Source of the DNA: Chthonomonas sp. UBA2017
GTDB lineage: Bacteria > Armatimonadota > Fimbriimonadia > Fimbriimonadales > Fimbriimonadaceae
Reading direction: 5' to 3'
Assembly (NCBI GenBank): GCA_002335425.1
Contig: DDCB01000025.1
Location: 62,001-126,000 of the forward strand
DNA: 64,000 nucleotides
The notes beneath the pieces are model-generated. The model was not told the DNA's origin. It searched no databases and worked only from the letters and a program-made list of their open reading frames with translations. Shown piece by piece: positions 1 through 8,551 of the stretch (positions are counted from its first letter, which is position 1; each line of letters begins with the position of its first letter). The translations under genes were made by a program, and so were the position numbers.

Positions 1-859
1 GCAGAGCGGTGGCTTGGACTCGAAGCCGATCTCGGTCGAGGCTGAGCGCTCCTTCGGGCGAGCTCACCGTCAGCGATCCCAGGCCCGAGTAAGGGACTAA
101 AGTCAATTCATAGCCCGCGATCTGATGGGGACGCCAAAGAGCGGGCTGGTCGCTGAAAGCCCAGAGTCGCCACCGCTTGAGATCGGAGTCGTAATCCGAC
201 CGCTCCATCATGCCGGCCGACGCCCAGATTCCCAACCCTCGGTCGGCCTCGGGATCGTAAGTCACCCAGCCGCCAGCTTGGGCCCCCGGGCGTGGGAGGC
301 TGCAGAGACTCAGTCCGAGCAGGCCGGTCTGAAGATGCCGAGTTCGGTTGAGGACTTGGATCGCAAGTCGCAGCTCGGCGCGATCCGGCGGCAGGCTGAG
401 CGTCGCATGCCAGCTGAGCCCGGAGCCGTGCACAAGCTCATGAAGCACCAGCGTGGCTTCGCTGTCGTCATCGTCGGCTTCACGAAGCTGAAAATCGATG
501 GGGCCTAGGGCGTTGGGACGTTCAGCCGGGCCGACGACCCACTGGATGCCTGAGTTCATCACAACTCCGCGTGGACCCTCATCGCTCAAGGCCAAAGCTT
601 GGGTGCCGCCGAGGATTTCGGTTTGTGTCCTTTTGTCGAAGAGGGTGAGGATTCGCCCGCCGAGTTGAGGCGCCACGCCGACGCGCAAAAACGGGTTCTC
701 CAGGACGATCAGTTCAAAACTCAGCATGGCCGACCGCCCCGACCTCTTCAGTCGGACCGCCGGATAAGCCGGATGCGTCGATTCGCCCGCTTGCCAAGGA
801 ACGGGTTCGAGCGACTCGACGTCTAAGTCAACAGATTCCAGCGTAAGTTCGGTAGGCAT
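1..859 (-). CDS. DUF5107-like protein, C-terminus beyond window
   Basis: An open frame runs from ATG at 859 to the left edge with no stop, giving 286 visible residues. The stretch around residues 50-70 (LENPFLRVGVAPQLGGRIL, followed by FDKRT) matches the start of the beta-sandwich domain in DUF5107 proteins, which resemble carbohydrate-processing mutarotase folds and often continue into TPR repeats. Those repeats would lie outside this window. No signal peptide is visible. It is transcribed divergently from the gene starting at 911, with a 51-bp gap. Family assignment is by motif recognition only; the substrate is unknown. Confidence 0.6.
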   Translation of the reverse strand, partial: MPTELTLESVDLDVESLEPVPWQAGESTHPAYPAVRLKRSGRSAMLSFELIVLENPFLRVGVAPQLGGRILTLFDKRTQTEILGGTQALALSDEGPRGVVMNSGIQWVVGPAERPNALGPIDFQLREADDDDSEATLVLHELVHGSGLSWHATLSLPPDRAELRLAIQVLNRTRHLQTGLLGLSLCSLPRPGAQAGGWVTYDPEADRGLGIWASAGMMERSDYDSDLKRWRLWAFSDQPALWRPHQIAGYELTLVPYSGLGSLTVSSPEGALSLDRDRLRVQATAL

Positions 860-910
860 AACAGGGCCTTCTGAGCGTACCTCTGCTACAATGAGTTCGG
901 CAGACGCCCG

Positions 911-1459
911 ATGAACCGGTTTCTGAAAGTGATGTGGATCGTGACGGTCTGGCTCTTGGTGCCCTTAGGGCTCGGGAGCCTCGGTTACTATCTGATCGGG
1001 CCTCGGATCGGTCAGACGGGGGTCGTCGAAAAGTTTGTGCCTGAGCTCGCCAAGCAGAAGGCAGCTCGAACGGCCCAGCCCGCATCGAATCGGGCCGAAG
1101 AGCCGGACCCGCTCGCCGCCGAGCCCGAGAAGAGAAATTTTGTGGAGCCCGAAGTCGAGGTCTCAGTGACTCGCATGGATCGAAGGTCGAGTCGAGATCG
1201 ACGCGTATCGGAAGAAGAAGAGCCTCGAACCGACCGAACGGAGAGGACCGAAGGTCGATCTCCCACCCGCGCAAGCGAGCCGAAGCCCGAGCGAGCCCCG
1301 AAAAAGGCACCCGTCAAGCCCGCGACTGAACCCAAGAAAGAGCCGCCGCCCTCCGCTGACCCGGAGAAGAATGACGAAGGAAGCGTCGGTGGGGCTTTGC
1401 CCGAAGGCAACACCCCACCCGAAAATCCTCCGCCTCCCGAAACCGGCGCGCCCGGGTAG
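911..1459 (+). CDS. Single-pass membrane protein with charged, Pro-rich tail
   Basis: The 182-residue protein starts with one hydrophobic segment (about residues 8-28). The rest is low-complexity and rich in Arg, Glu, Lys and Pro, ending in a Pro/Gly-rich stretch. The topology suggests an N-terminal membrane anchor with a disordered tail. I recognise no domain and assign no function. A TACAAT hexamer at 887-892 may be its -10 element. It converges on the lipoprotein gene ending at 1489, with 29 bp between the stops. Confidence 0.6.
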   Translation: MNRFLKVMWIVTVWLLVPLGLGSLGYYLIGPRIGQTGVVEKFVPELAKQKAARTAQPASNRAEEPDPLAAEPEKRNFVEPEVEVSVTRMDRRSSRDRRVSEEEEPRTDRTERTEGRSPTRASEPKPERAPKKAPVKPATEPKKEPPPSADPEKNDEGSVGGALPEGNTPPENPPPPETGAPG

Positions 1460-1488
1460 CGAAAGCAGATCGGCCGAGCAGAGCCAGA

Positions 1489-2271
1489 TTATCGGAGCTT
1501 CTGATTGCTCTTCATCATGAGCTTTGCGCCGTTTGGAGCCGACTGAGTGATGCTCACGTCGGTCTGCACCGACATGCCGGTCGCCAGATCGACCCAAAAC
1601 GTCGGCTCGGTGGGGAAGTTGGTCCCCTCCGGAAGGGACTTGGCTTGAACCACGATCTTGGCGACGTCCTTGCCCTTGATTTGCTCGAATGCAACCAGCT
1701 TGTAGGTCACTGAGATGCCGGGGCCGCCGATGCTGAACTTGCCATCCCACGTGTCGCCGACCTTGACCGGCTTGTCGGAGAACGGAATGATGCTGCCGCT
1801 GTCGGCCTCAGTTCCCTGAACGACTCCGAGTTCGGAGTACGTCCGGGTGCGCTCCGTGGTGATGTCCCGGACCAAGGCGTCTTTTTGCTGCTGTAAGATG
1901 CCGGTCGCTTCGGTCTCGATCGCTTTTCCCGACGCTTTGAAGGAGACCTTGCCATCCTTGACTTCGGTGGTTTCGATGTTCAGCTCAAGCTTCCCTTTGA
2001 GCGTCGATTCATTGCCCATCTGCTTCTTCATGGATTCGCCTTCGGGGCCTTCGGGAAACTTCACTTGCGACGTGTCGAACTTCATTTCGAGGTTCACGTC
2101 CAGCGTCCACTTGTCGCCGACCTTAGGTTGAAGCCTCAGCTTGGCTTCGGTGATTTTCGACGGCGTCCCCCCTGAGTCGGCGGTGGTCGAGACCGTGGTT
2201 TTGCCACATCCGGTCAGGGCGATCCCGAAAGCGACGAGGAGGGCCAGGGTCGAAAGCGGACACTTTTTCAT
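1489..2271 (-). CDS. Secreted lipoprotein of unknown function
   Basis: The 260-residue protein has a lipoprotein signal peptide: positively charged start, hydrophobic core, and a lipobox ending LTGC at about residue 22. The mature part has no motif I recognise. A segment with KVGDTWDGKFSIGG and a following V/K-rich beta region resembles the corresponding part of the secreted protein at 16401-17264 (VGGTWDIKVP), so the two are probably distant paralogues. It may be DUF6263-like, but I cannot confirm that. A TACACT hexamer 7 nt before the ATG suggests a leaderless message. Confidence 0.65.
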   Translation of the reverse strand: MKKCPLSTLALLVAFGIALTGCGKTTVSTTADSGGTPSKITEAKLRLQPKVGDKWTLDVNLEMKFDTSQVKFPEGPEGESMKKQMGNESTLKGKLELNIETTEVKDGKVSFKASGKAIETEATGILQQQKDALVRDITTERTRTYSELGVVQGTEADSGSIIPFSDKPVKVGDTWDGKFSIGGPGISVTYKLVAFEQIKGKDVAKIVVQAKSLPEGTNFPTEPTFWVDLATGMSVQTDVSITQSAPNGAKLMMKSNQKLR

Positions 2272-2278
2272 AACGTTC

Positions 2279-2284
2279 AGTGTA
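2279..2284 (-). promoter_or_regulatory. -10 element abutting a start codon
   Basis: TACACT reads on the minus strand and ends 7 nt before the ATG at 2271. Transcription would begin at or next to the start codon, and there is no Shine-Dalgarno. Confidence 0.45.
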
Positions 2285-2338
2285 CCGACATCGCCTTGCC
2301 CCGAAATTTTCTGAGGCCCGCAAGTCGGGCCGAACTAG

Positions 2339-2344
2339 TATAAT
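2339..2344 (+). promoter_or_regulatory. -10 element of hppD
   Basis: A perfect TATAAT lies 19 nt upstream of the hppD ATG at 2364. A purine-rich GGGAAGAGG sits between them and could serve as ribosome binding site, so this gene has a short conventional leader. No clear -35 was seen. Confidence 0.5.
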
Positions 2345-2363
2345 AAGGGAAGAGGTATTGAGC

Positions 2364-3452
2364 ATGTCGCAAGACACATTTCCCATTCGCAAAGTCGATC
2401 ACGTCCGGCATTACGTCAACAACGCTCGCCAATCGGCCTATTTTTATCAGCACACGTTTGGCTTCAACATCACCGGCTTTTACGGCCTAGAGACCGGGAT
2501 CAAGGATGAAGCCGGGTATCTGCTGGAGCAAAACGACATCAAGCTTATTTTTTCCGCACCGATTCGACCGGGACATCCGATGGCGCCGGCGATTGCGGAG
2601 CATGGAGACTTTGTCCGAGACATCGCTTTTGAAGTGGACGACGTGGACTGGGCCTACAAAGCCGCTCTCGACCGGGGTGCCCAAGGCGCCGTGGAGCCGA
2701 CGACGAAGGAAGATGACCTCGGCAAGGTTCGCTACGCGGCGATCCATACCTATGGCAACGTCATTCACACGCTTATCAATCGCGACCATTACAAAGGTCA
2801 CATGTGGCCCGGTTTTCGCGAGATGAACGAGCCGGGGGACGGCATCGGCATCCAGGAGATCGACCACTGCGTGGGCAATGTCGAACTGGGCAAGATGAAC
2901 GTCTGGGTGAAGTGGTACGAAGACGTTTTGGGCTTTAAGAACCTGATCAGCTTTGACGACAAGGACATCTCGACCGAATACACCTCGCTCATGTCGAAGG
3001 TGATGGCCAACGGCAACGGTCGTGTCAAATTCCCGATCAACGAGCCAGCGGCCGGGAAGAAGAAATCCCAGATCGATGAGTATTTGGAGTTCTTCGGGGG
3101 TCCGGGCGTTCAGCACGTCGCGTTACGAACAGACGACATCGTCTACACCGTGAGCCGACTGCGCGCACGGGGCGTCGACTTTCTGAGCGTGCCGAAGTCG
3201 TATTACGACATGTTGCCGGATCGGGTCGGCAAGATCGACGAAGACATTGCGGTGCTTGCCGATCTGGGCATTCTGGTGGATCGCGACGACGAGGGGTATC
3301 TGCTTCAGATCTTCACCAAGCCGATCACCGACCGGCCGACCCTGTTTTACGAGATCATCCACCGCAAAGGTGCCCAAAGCTTCGGCAAGGGTAACTTTAA
3401 GGCCCTGTTCGAGTCGATCGAGCGCGAACAAGCCCTCCGCGGGACCTTGTAA
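2364..3452 (+). CDS. hppD: 4-hydroxyphenylpyruvate dioxygenase
   Basis: This Fe(II) enzyme converts 4-hydroxyphenylpyruvate to homogentisate in tyrosine catabolism. The 362-residue length is normal. Two vicinal-oxygen-chelate domains are visible. The iron ligands are the His of IDHCVG (about residue 170), the His of GVQHVAL (about 250) and the Glu of LFYEIIHRKG near the C-terminus. The C-terminal GNFKALFESIEREQ motif is typical. I chose ATG 2364, after the purine-rich leader, because an upstream in-frame extension to 2280 would include the promoter. No homogentisate dioxygenase is nearby. Confidence 0.93.
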   Translation: MSQDTFPIRKVDHVRHYVNNARQSAYFYQHTFGFNITGFYGLETGIKDEAGYLLEQNDIKLIFSAPIRPGHPMAPAIAEHGDFVRDIAFEVDDVDWAYKAALDRGAQGAVEPTTKEDDLGKVRYAAIHTYGNVIHTLINRDHYKGHMWPGFREMNEPGDGIGIQEIDHCVGNVELGKMNVWVKWYEDVLGFKNLISFDDKDISTEYTSLMSKVMANGNGRVKFPINEPAAGKKKSQIDEYLEFFGGPGVQHVALRTDDIVYTVSRLRARGVDFLSVPKSYYDMLPDRVGKIDEDIAVLADLGILVDRDDEGYLLQIFTKPITDRPTLFYEIIHRKGAQSFGKGNFKALFESIEREQALRGTL

Positions 3453-3481
3453 GTGGGTTCGGAGGCGGTCAGGAGTCATTT

Positions 3482-3508
3482 GGATCGCGGCCCTTCGGGT
3501 CGCGATCC
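3482..3508 (+). terminator. Strong hairpin downstream of hppD
   Basis: A near-perfect inverted repeat with outer arms 3482-3489 and 3501-3508, and an inner CCC/GGG stem closed by TTC, lies 30 bp past the hppD stop. No T-run follows, so it may be an attenuating or mRNA-stabilising hairpin rather than a classical intrinsic terminator. Confidence 0.5.
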
Positions 3509-3626
3509 CTGCTCAACTGTGGATTCAAATTCAATCCACCGGGAATGAAAAGACCGTGCGAACTGCGGGACGCTGTGAGCGACGCAGCCGCAGAATGGCA
3601 CTTCAGAAAGCTCTAGATCGTTGGGA

Positions 3627-3656
3627 CCGAACCCCCGAACCCCCGAACCCCCGAAC
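3627..3656 (+). repeat. Short tandem repeat, 8-bp unit, in a gene-free gap
   Basis: Three perfect copies of CCGAACCC run from 3627 to 3650, followed by a partial fourth. The surrounding gap between hppD and cysS (3453-3758, about 300 bp) holds the hairpin at 3482-3508 and this repeat. I see no gene, RNA or clear promoter in it. Confidence 0.6.
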
Positions 3657-3758
3657 TCTCACTGCCCAGTCAGTCCGGCCTCGTACCCGGGCTCAGCGGG
3701 CGAGTCGCGGCTGCGGGCCTAGGGTTGGGACGGGCTCGCTGGGTAACCTTAGAGGCGA

Positions 3759-5258
3759 ATGAGCCAGCGAGAGTTTCTGCTCTACGACACGATGACGCGC
3801 CAGGTGAAGCCCCTCCAGCCGCTGGAGCCGGGCCATCTGAAGTTTTACTCCTGCGGACCGACGGTCTACTCCTACGCACACATTGGAAACTTTCGGACGT
3901 TTCTCACCGCCGATCTGATTTGCCGTGTCGCCCGGGCCCTGGGTTGGCGAGTGACCTATGTCAGCAACATCACGGACGTGGGGCACCTCACCGAGGACGA
4001 CGTCGCCGACGCGACCGGCGAAGACAAGATGCAGCGAGCCTTGCAAAGCAAAGAAGGGGAGCAGTTTGCGAACGTCTGGGAGCTGGCCGATTACTACGCC
4101 GAGGCCTTCAAGGCAGATTGGCGCAAGCTGAATCTCAATGAGCCGATGCTGTGGCCCAAAGCGACTCAGCACATGCGCGAGCAGATTGTTGCGGTAGAAA
4201 AACTCATCGAGACAGGTCATGCTTATGTGACCCCATCGGCCGTCTATTTTCGGTTGTCAAGTTTTCCTGAATACGGCAAGTTAAGCGGGAATCTGAATAA
4301 GGACTCTTTGCAAGTTGGCGTCCGTGATGTCGTGGTGGACGACAGTAAAGAACACCCCGGTGACTTTGCCCTGTGGAAGCGCGACGAAAAGCACTTAATG
4401 CAGTGGTTTTCTCCATGGGGATGGGGTTTTCCAGGATGGCATATTGAATGCTCAGTGATGGCGATGGCTTATCTGGGTGAAACGATCGATCTTCATGCGG
4501 GGGGCGAAGACTTAGTCTTTCCTCATCATGAATCCGAGATCGCGCAAAGTGAGTGCCTCACCGGTCACACCTTTGCCAATCATTGGATTCATACTCGCTT
4601 TCTTCAGGTGGATGGAGAAAAGATGAGTAAGCGGACAGGGAATTGGTATACCGTACGCGATCTCGTTGACCAGCAGGGTGCAAACCCTTTGGCACTTCGT
4701 TATGCGCTCATGACCGTTCCCTATGGGAAAACTTTGAATTTCACCATGCAGACGTTGCGGGATGCGACCACCGCCGTCGAGCGATATGCTGAATGCGAAC
4801 GATTAGCCGAGCTTGCGTTGAAAAAGTCCCCGTCTGGGCAAAGTGCGACGGCATTTGCAGAGGAGCTCGAAAGGCTGTATGAAGAAACGCTGGACGCGCT
4901 TTGCAATGACCTCAATACCAGTGTCGCCCTGGCGAAGGGATTCGAGGGCACGAAGGTCATTTTGCGCGATGCAACTCATCTGACCCATGAGCAGGGCCAG
5001 GTTGCGCGGCAATGGCTGGATCGAATCAATGATCTTCTGGGAATTTTGCGTTCGCAATACGCGGATGCGGCGACTGGAGACAGGGGTTCGGCCGAGGAGT
5101 CTGCGGCCCTGGCCCTGATGGACGCCCGGCAAAAGGCGAAGTCCGAAAAGGACTTTGGGCTCGCCGACCGGCTCCGCTCCGAGATCGAGGCCATGGGCTT
5201 TGAGGTCCGGGATACGCCCGAAGGTCCGGTACTCCGCCGACTCTCCGGCTTGAACTAG
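3759..5258 (+). CDS. cysS: Cysteinyl-tRNA synthetase
   Basis: This class I synthetase charges tRNA-Cys. The 499 residues fit the family. Visible are the N-terminal zinc Cys in FYSCGPTVY, the HIGH-type motif as HIGN, the other zinc ligands in GWHIECS and FPHHESE, and the KMSKS loop as KMSKR. A C-terminal helical DALR-type domain follows. Codon usage changes inside the gene: about 4200-5050 is relaxed, with four TTA leucine codons (4281, 4395, 4512, 4803), while both ends are strongly GC3-rich with none. The following gene starts 44 bp downstream on the same strand. Confidence 0.96.
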   Translation: MSQREFLLYDTMTRQVKPLQPLEPGHLKFYSCGPTVYSYAHIGNFRTFLTADLICRVARALGWRVTYVSNITDVGHLTEDDVADATGEDKMQRALQSKEGEQFANVWELADYYAEAFKADWRKLNLNEPMLWPKATQHMREQIVAVEKLIETGHAYVTPSAVYFRLSSFPEYGKLSGNLNKDSLQVGVRDVVVDDSKEHPGDFALWKRDEKHLMQWFSPWGWGFPGWHIECSVMAMAYLGETIDLHAGGEDLVFPHHESEIAQSECLTGHTFANHWIHTRFLQVDGEKMSKRTGNWYTVRDLVDQQGANPLALRYALMTVPYGKTLNFTMQTLRDATTAVERYAECERLAELALKKSPSGQSATAFAEELERLYEETLDALCNDLNTSVALAKGFEGTKVILRDATHLTHEQGQVARQWLDRINDLLGILRSQYADAATGDRGSAEESAALALMDARQKAKSEKDFGLADRLRSEIEAMGFEVRDTPEGPVLRRLSGLN

Positions 5259-5302
5259 TCCGGAAACGACCCAAGCGCGAAGCGCGTAGGACCCGAACGA
5301 CC

Positions 5303-7276
5303 ATGGACGGAAAGAAATTCTGGAAAATCGCGCTTTGGGTGGGCCTTTGCCTGGTGGCTTGCCGGGCGATGTCGTCTCCGAACATGGTGCCCGGGGCGCT
5401 CATCGAGCCTGCGCCGCAGATCGACGGTGTCGTGGGGAATGACGAGTGGGCAAGCGCGAGTCGCTTGGAGGGTCTCCAAGATTCCGACACCGGCGAGCCG
5501 ATGGAGGGCTCGGAGTTCTGGCTCGCTTATGATTCCCAGTATATTTACTTAGCTGCACGGCTTTCTGACCCAAATCCGTCGCTCATTCGGGCGGTGGAGT
5601 ACCGAACGAATGCGTCGGTGAACGGGGATGACCACATCGGGTTTTCGCTCGATCCTTTTGGTCGGAACTCTTCGTTTAACACGTTTCGCATCAACCCGCG
5701 AGGGGCGACTTCGCTGAGCATTGCCGGAGGGCGCGCCGCCAAGAGAGAGTGGATTGGCGAAATCTTGGCGGCGGGTCGGATCACAGATCGCGGGTGGGAG
5801 GCCGAAGCTCGGATTCCTTGGAAACTGATGAAGCTACCCCCGGCTGGGTCGCGAGATATGCGGTTCCAGATCGAGCGATATTTTCCTCGAACTCAGCGCG
5901 AAGGTGTCTGGCGACGAGTCCCCGAAGGGCGTCCCGAATCGACTCCGATCTGGTCCGGAGTCGCGGTTCCCTCCGTGCCAGTCGAGCGAGTCTTAAAACT
6001 CCTTCCTTACCTTTCGACCGGATACGATGATTCGGCAGAAAAGGGCGATCAGTTTCGCCTCAACGCAGGGCTGGACTTTCGGAAAGAGATCGCCGAGAAC
6101 TTCAATTTAGTTGGGACTATTTCTCCAGATTTTCGGAGCGTTGAGCAAGGAATCTTGTCACTTGACTTTAGCTACTTCGAGCGAATTGGGAATGAATATC
6201 GGCCGTTCTTTCAAGAGGGATCTGAGTTTTTTGGAGGACTCAATAGCACGTATCGGACTCGTCGAATTCGAAACATCGATTTTGGCGTGAATGCCTATGG
6301 AAGGTTAGACGAAAAGACGACATTCGGGCTTCGGACAACGCAAGATTTTGGTCGACAAACTACCGTTGCAACTCAAACAACTTATCGCCCGGATATTCGA
6401 TCTTCGGTGACGGTCGGCTATGTCGGTTTGCGAGATCGAGATGCTTCGAATGATGCCGTCGTGTTGAGAGGTTCTCGGTCGATTGGAACGTATTCACTTA
6501 GTTATGAATTCGCCCAGACATTAGACGATGAACTCGGAGTGGGCACCTCTCAAAGCGTCAACATCAACCATAACACCAAAACGACCTATTTTCAGGCAGG
6601 AGCGGCCCAAAGAACGTCGCGCTATCGACCTCGGCTGGGATTTGCTCCGGATACGGATTATAAGGGCGTGAATCTCGCCGGGCAGTTCGAAAAGACTCAT
6701 CCTAGAGGGGCGATCAGCGAGACAGAGATCTATGCGAATATCGAGTCGGATTGGCGTGTCAGTGGGGCGGAATATCGCCGTGCTGCGAATCTCTATGGCT
6801 CGCTCACATTTCGCAATGGAATTGACTTCGACGTCAGCGTCAACTTAGAAAGGTTTAACCGATTTGAGGACGAGCGGTATTCGATCAATGTCGAGTATCC
6901 CAGACGAGATGCCTATCGCCGAATGGAAGTTGAATACGAGTGGGGCATTCTTCAAGGAAGTCGATACGAAAATATACAATGGGTGGCGCTTTATCGTCCG
7001 CTGGAGAATCTTCAGTTGAGTGGTCAGCTTCAGCATGTCCGTTATCGCGGATCGGAGACCCAAGCGATCTTCTCGGGGAATTTCGATCTTGGGAACGATC
7101 AAGCCGTCAGCGCGCGGATTGTTGCCGGGGACAAAGACTGGAGCTGGTACGTTGGATGGAGGCGTAGCGGAGGGCGCGGCGCTGAATGGTTTGTCCTTTT
7201 TGGCGACCCGAACAGCGAGAAGTTTGAGCCGAGCCTCACCGTCAAACTGACGGTTCCCTTCGAGATTCGCTTTTGA
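5303..7276 (+). CDS. CBM9-like plus DUF5916 outer-membrane barrel protein
   Basis: The 657-residue protein starts with a signal peptide that may be lipoprotein-type (LVACRA near residue 20). Residues about 35-200 look like a carbohydrate-binding family 9 (DOMON-like) sandwich, with IDGVVGNDEWASA and an IPWKLM strand. The rest matches DUF5916, with the characteristic TISPDFRSVEQ and FFQEGSEFFGG motifs, followed by repeated amphipathic strands and a terminal aromatic residue, as in outer-membrane beta-barrels. A role in glycan or peptide handling at the outer membrane is inferred from the family. The middle two-thirds has lower GC3 than the ends. Confidence 0.8.
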   Translation: MDGKKFWKIALWVGLCLVACRAMSSPNMVPGALIEPAPQIDGVVGNDEWASASRLEGLQDSDTGEPMEGSEFWLAYDSQYIYLAARLSDPNPSLIRAVEYRTNASVNGDDHIGFSLDPFGRNSSFNTFRINPRGATSLSIAGGRAAKREWIGEILAAGRITDRGWEAEARIPWKLMKLPPAGSRDMRFQIERYFPRTQREGVWRRVPEGRPESTPIWSGVAVPSVPVERVLKLLPYLSTGYDDSAEKGDQFRLNAGLDFRKEIAENFNLVGTISPDFRSVEQGILSLDFSYFERIGNEYRPFFQEGSEFFGGLNSTYRTRRIRNIDFGVNAYGRLDEKTTFGLRTTQDFGRQTTVATQTTYRPDIRSSVTVGYVGLRDRDASNDAVVLRGSRSIGTYSLSYEFAQTLDDELGVGTSQSVNINHNTKTTYFQAGAAQRTSRYRPRLGFAPDTDYKGVNLAGQFEKTHPRGAISETEIYANIESDWRVSGAEYRRAANLYGSLTFRNGIDFDVSVNLERFNRFEDERYSINVEYPRRDAYRRMEVEYEWGILQGSRYENIQWVALYRPLENLQLSGQLQHVRYRGSETQAIFSGNFDLGNDQAVSARIVAGDKDWSWYVGWRRSGGRGAEWFVLFGDPNSEKFEPSLTVKLTVPFEIRF

Positions 7277-7324
7277 TCAACCTTCATGTTTGAACCTTTG
7301 GACGGGGGCGACGTCCAGTGAGAT

Positions 7325-8290
7325 ATGTTGATCACAACGCTCCTGGTTTGGATGGTGTCTTCGAAAGACGGTTGGTATTCAGGGCTCGAAGCGGCCAAGA
7401 GCCCGATTGCCCGGGTGGATCTGAAGCTCAAGCGACCCGAAGGGAAGCCCGAACTCGGGGTCCGCGTGACTTATCCCAAGACCCCAGTAAAGGCGCCGGT
7501 TCTGGTCTGGTCGCATGGGATGTACGGAAGCCAGAACGGGAATTTACCCCTGGTCGAGGTCTGGGCGAAGGCGGGCTACGTGGTCATTCAGCCGACGCAT
7601 GGCGATTCGGCCACGCTCATGAGCCCCGAAGCGCGGCGAGAGCTCCTTCGTAACCCGAACACGAACAACACCGGCTCCTGGAACGAGCGGCCCCTGGATA
7701 TTCGGCTCGTCTTGGACCAGTTCTCCGAGATCGAGGCCAAGGTTCCGGAGCTGAAGGGGCGACTCGATGCCCAGCGGATCGGGATGGGCGGCCACAGCTT
7801 TGGTGCCTGGACGACGCAAGTGGTCGCGGGCTGCAAGCTCGGAGGGGGGCTGGGCACCAGCCTGAGCGACCCTCGCCCCTTGGCATTTGTGGCTCTGAGC
7901 GGTCAGGGGCCGTCTCCGCTGATGCCGGCGGAAGGGTTTGCCGAATTAAAGCGGCCCGTGCTGTGGGCCACGGGCGATCTCGACACCTCGCCTCGAGGTG
8001 AAACGCCGGCCTGGAGGAAGCAGGCTTATGAGCTCGCGGCCCCGGGGGACAAGTTTTTGGTCTGGATCAAGGATGCTACGCACGGCTTTGGCGGGATCAA
8101 CGGTCGCGATTTTGGCCTCTTAACTCGCGCCGGAGTCACGAACGACAAGAACGAGGAGCATGTGAAGATCATCCAGTCCACAACCTTGGCCTTTTGGGAT
8201 GCTTATGTAAAGGCTGATCCCGCGGCGCGAAAATATCTGACCGAGAAGCAGATCGAGAAGATTGCTGGAGTAACCTTGAGCCTCAAGTGA
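7325..8290 (+). CDS. Alpha/beta hydrolase, dienelactone/PAF-AH type
   Basis: The 321-residue protein has a hydrophobic N-terminus that may be a signal peptide. The alpha/beta-hydrolase core shows an oxyanion motif LVWSHGMYGS, the nucleophile elbow GGHSFGAWT (Ser at about residue 161), an acid residue in ATGDLDTSP and the catalytic His in DATHGFGG. This layout fits polyester or dienelactone-type hydrolases related to platelet-activating-factor acetylhydrolase. The substrate cannot be read from sequence. It lies 48 bp after the DUF5916 gene on the same strand. The 261-bp gap to the convergent ftsY holds nothing I recognise. Confidence 0.75.
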   Translation: MLITTLLVWMVSSKDGWYSGLEAAKSPIARVDLKLKRPEGKPELGVRVTYPKTPVKAPVLVWSHGMYGSQNGNLPLVEVWAKAGYVVIQPTHGDSATLMSPEARRELLRNPNTNNTGSWNERPLDIRLVLDQFSEIEAKVPELKGRLDAQRIGMGGHSFGAWTTQVVAGCKLGGGLGTSLSDPRPLAFVALSGQGPSPLMPAEGFAELKRPVLWATGDLDTSPRGETPAWRKQAYELAAPGDKFLVWIKDATHGFGGINGRDFGLLTRAGVTNDKNEEHVKIIQSTTLAFWDAYVKADPAARKYLTEKQIEKIAGVTLSLK

Positions 8291-8551
8291 TCCTCCCAGG
8301 TTTGCACGCGCCTGCTTTTGGGGGGCTTGAGCCTGAGCCCGGTCAGCTTACGCGCGTCTCTCTACGGGAATTGATTCGAAGGGGCGAATTTACCGGGCTG
8401 GGCGAAGAGAGGCGTGCGGAATCCTTCGATCACAAGCGACTTTCTTCTGATCCTCAACACCCAACAACCCAACACTCGGGAGCATCGCCCACTGCTCCCC
8501 CCTCCAGCCCAGGGTCGGCCTTCCCCAGCCGGCCCTTTTCCTTTTTCGGGT

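Noticed and set aside
911..1459. TonB-like protein from its N-terminal helix and Pro-rich linker
   Set aside because: The tail lacks the C-terminal TonB beta-alpha-beta domain; composition alone is not enough.
3627..3656. CRISPR or regulatory repeat array
   Set aside because: Only three 8-bp direct units without spacers; a simple tandem repeat.
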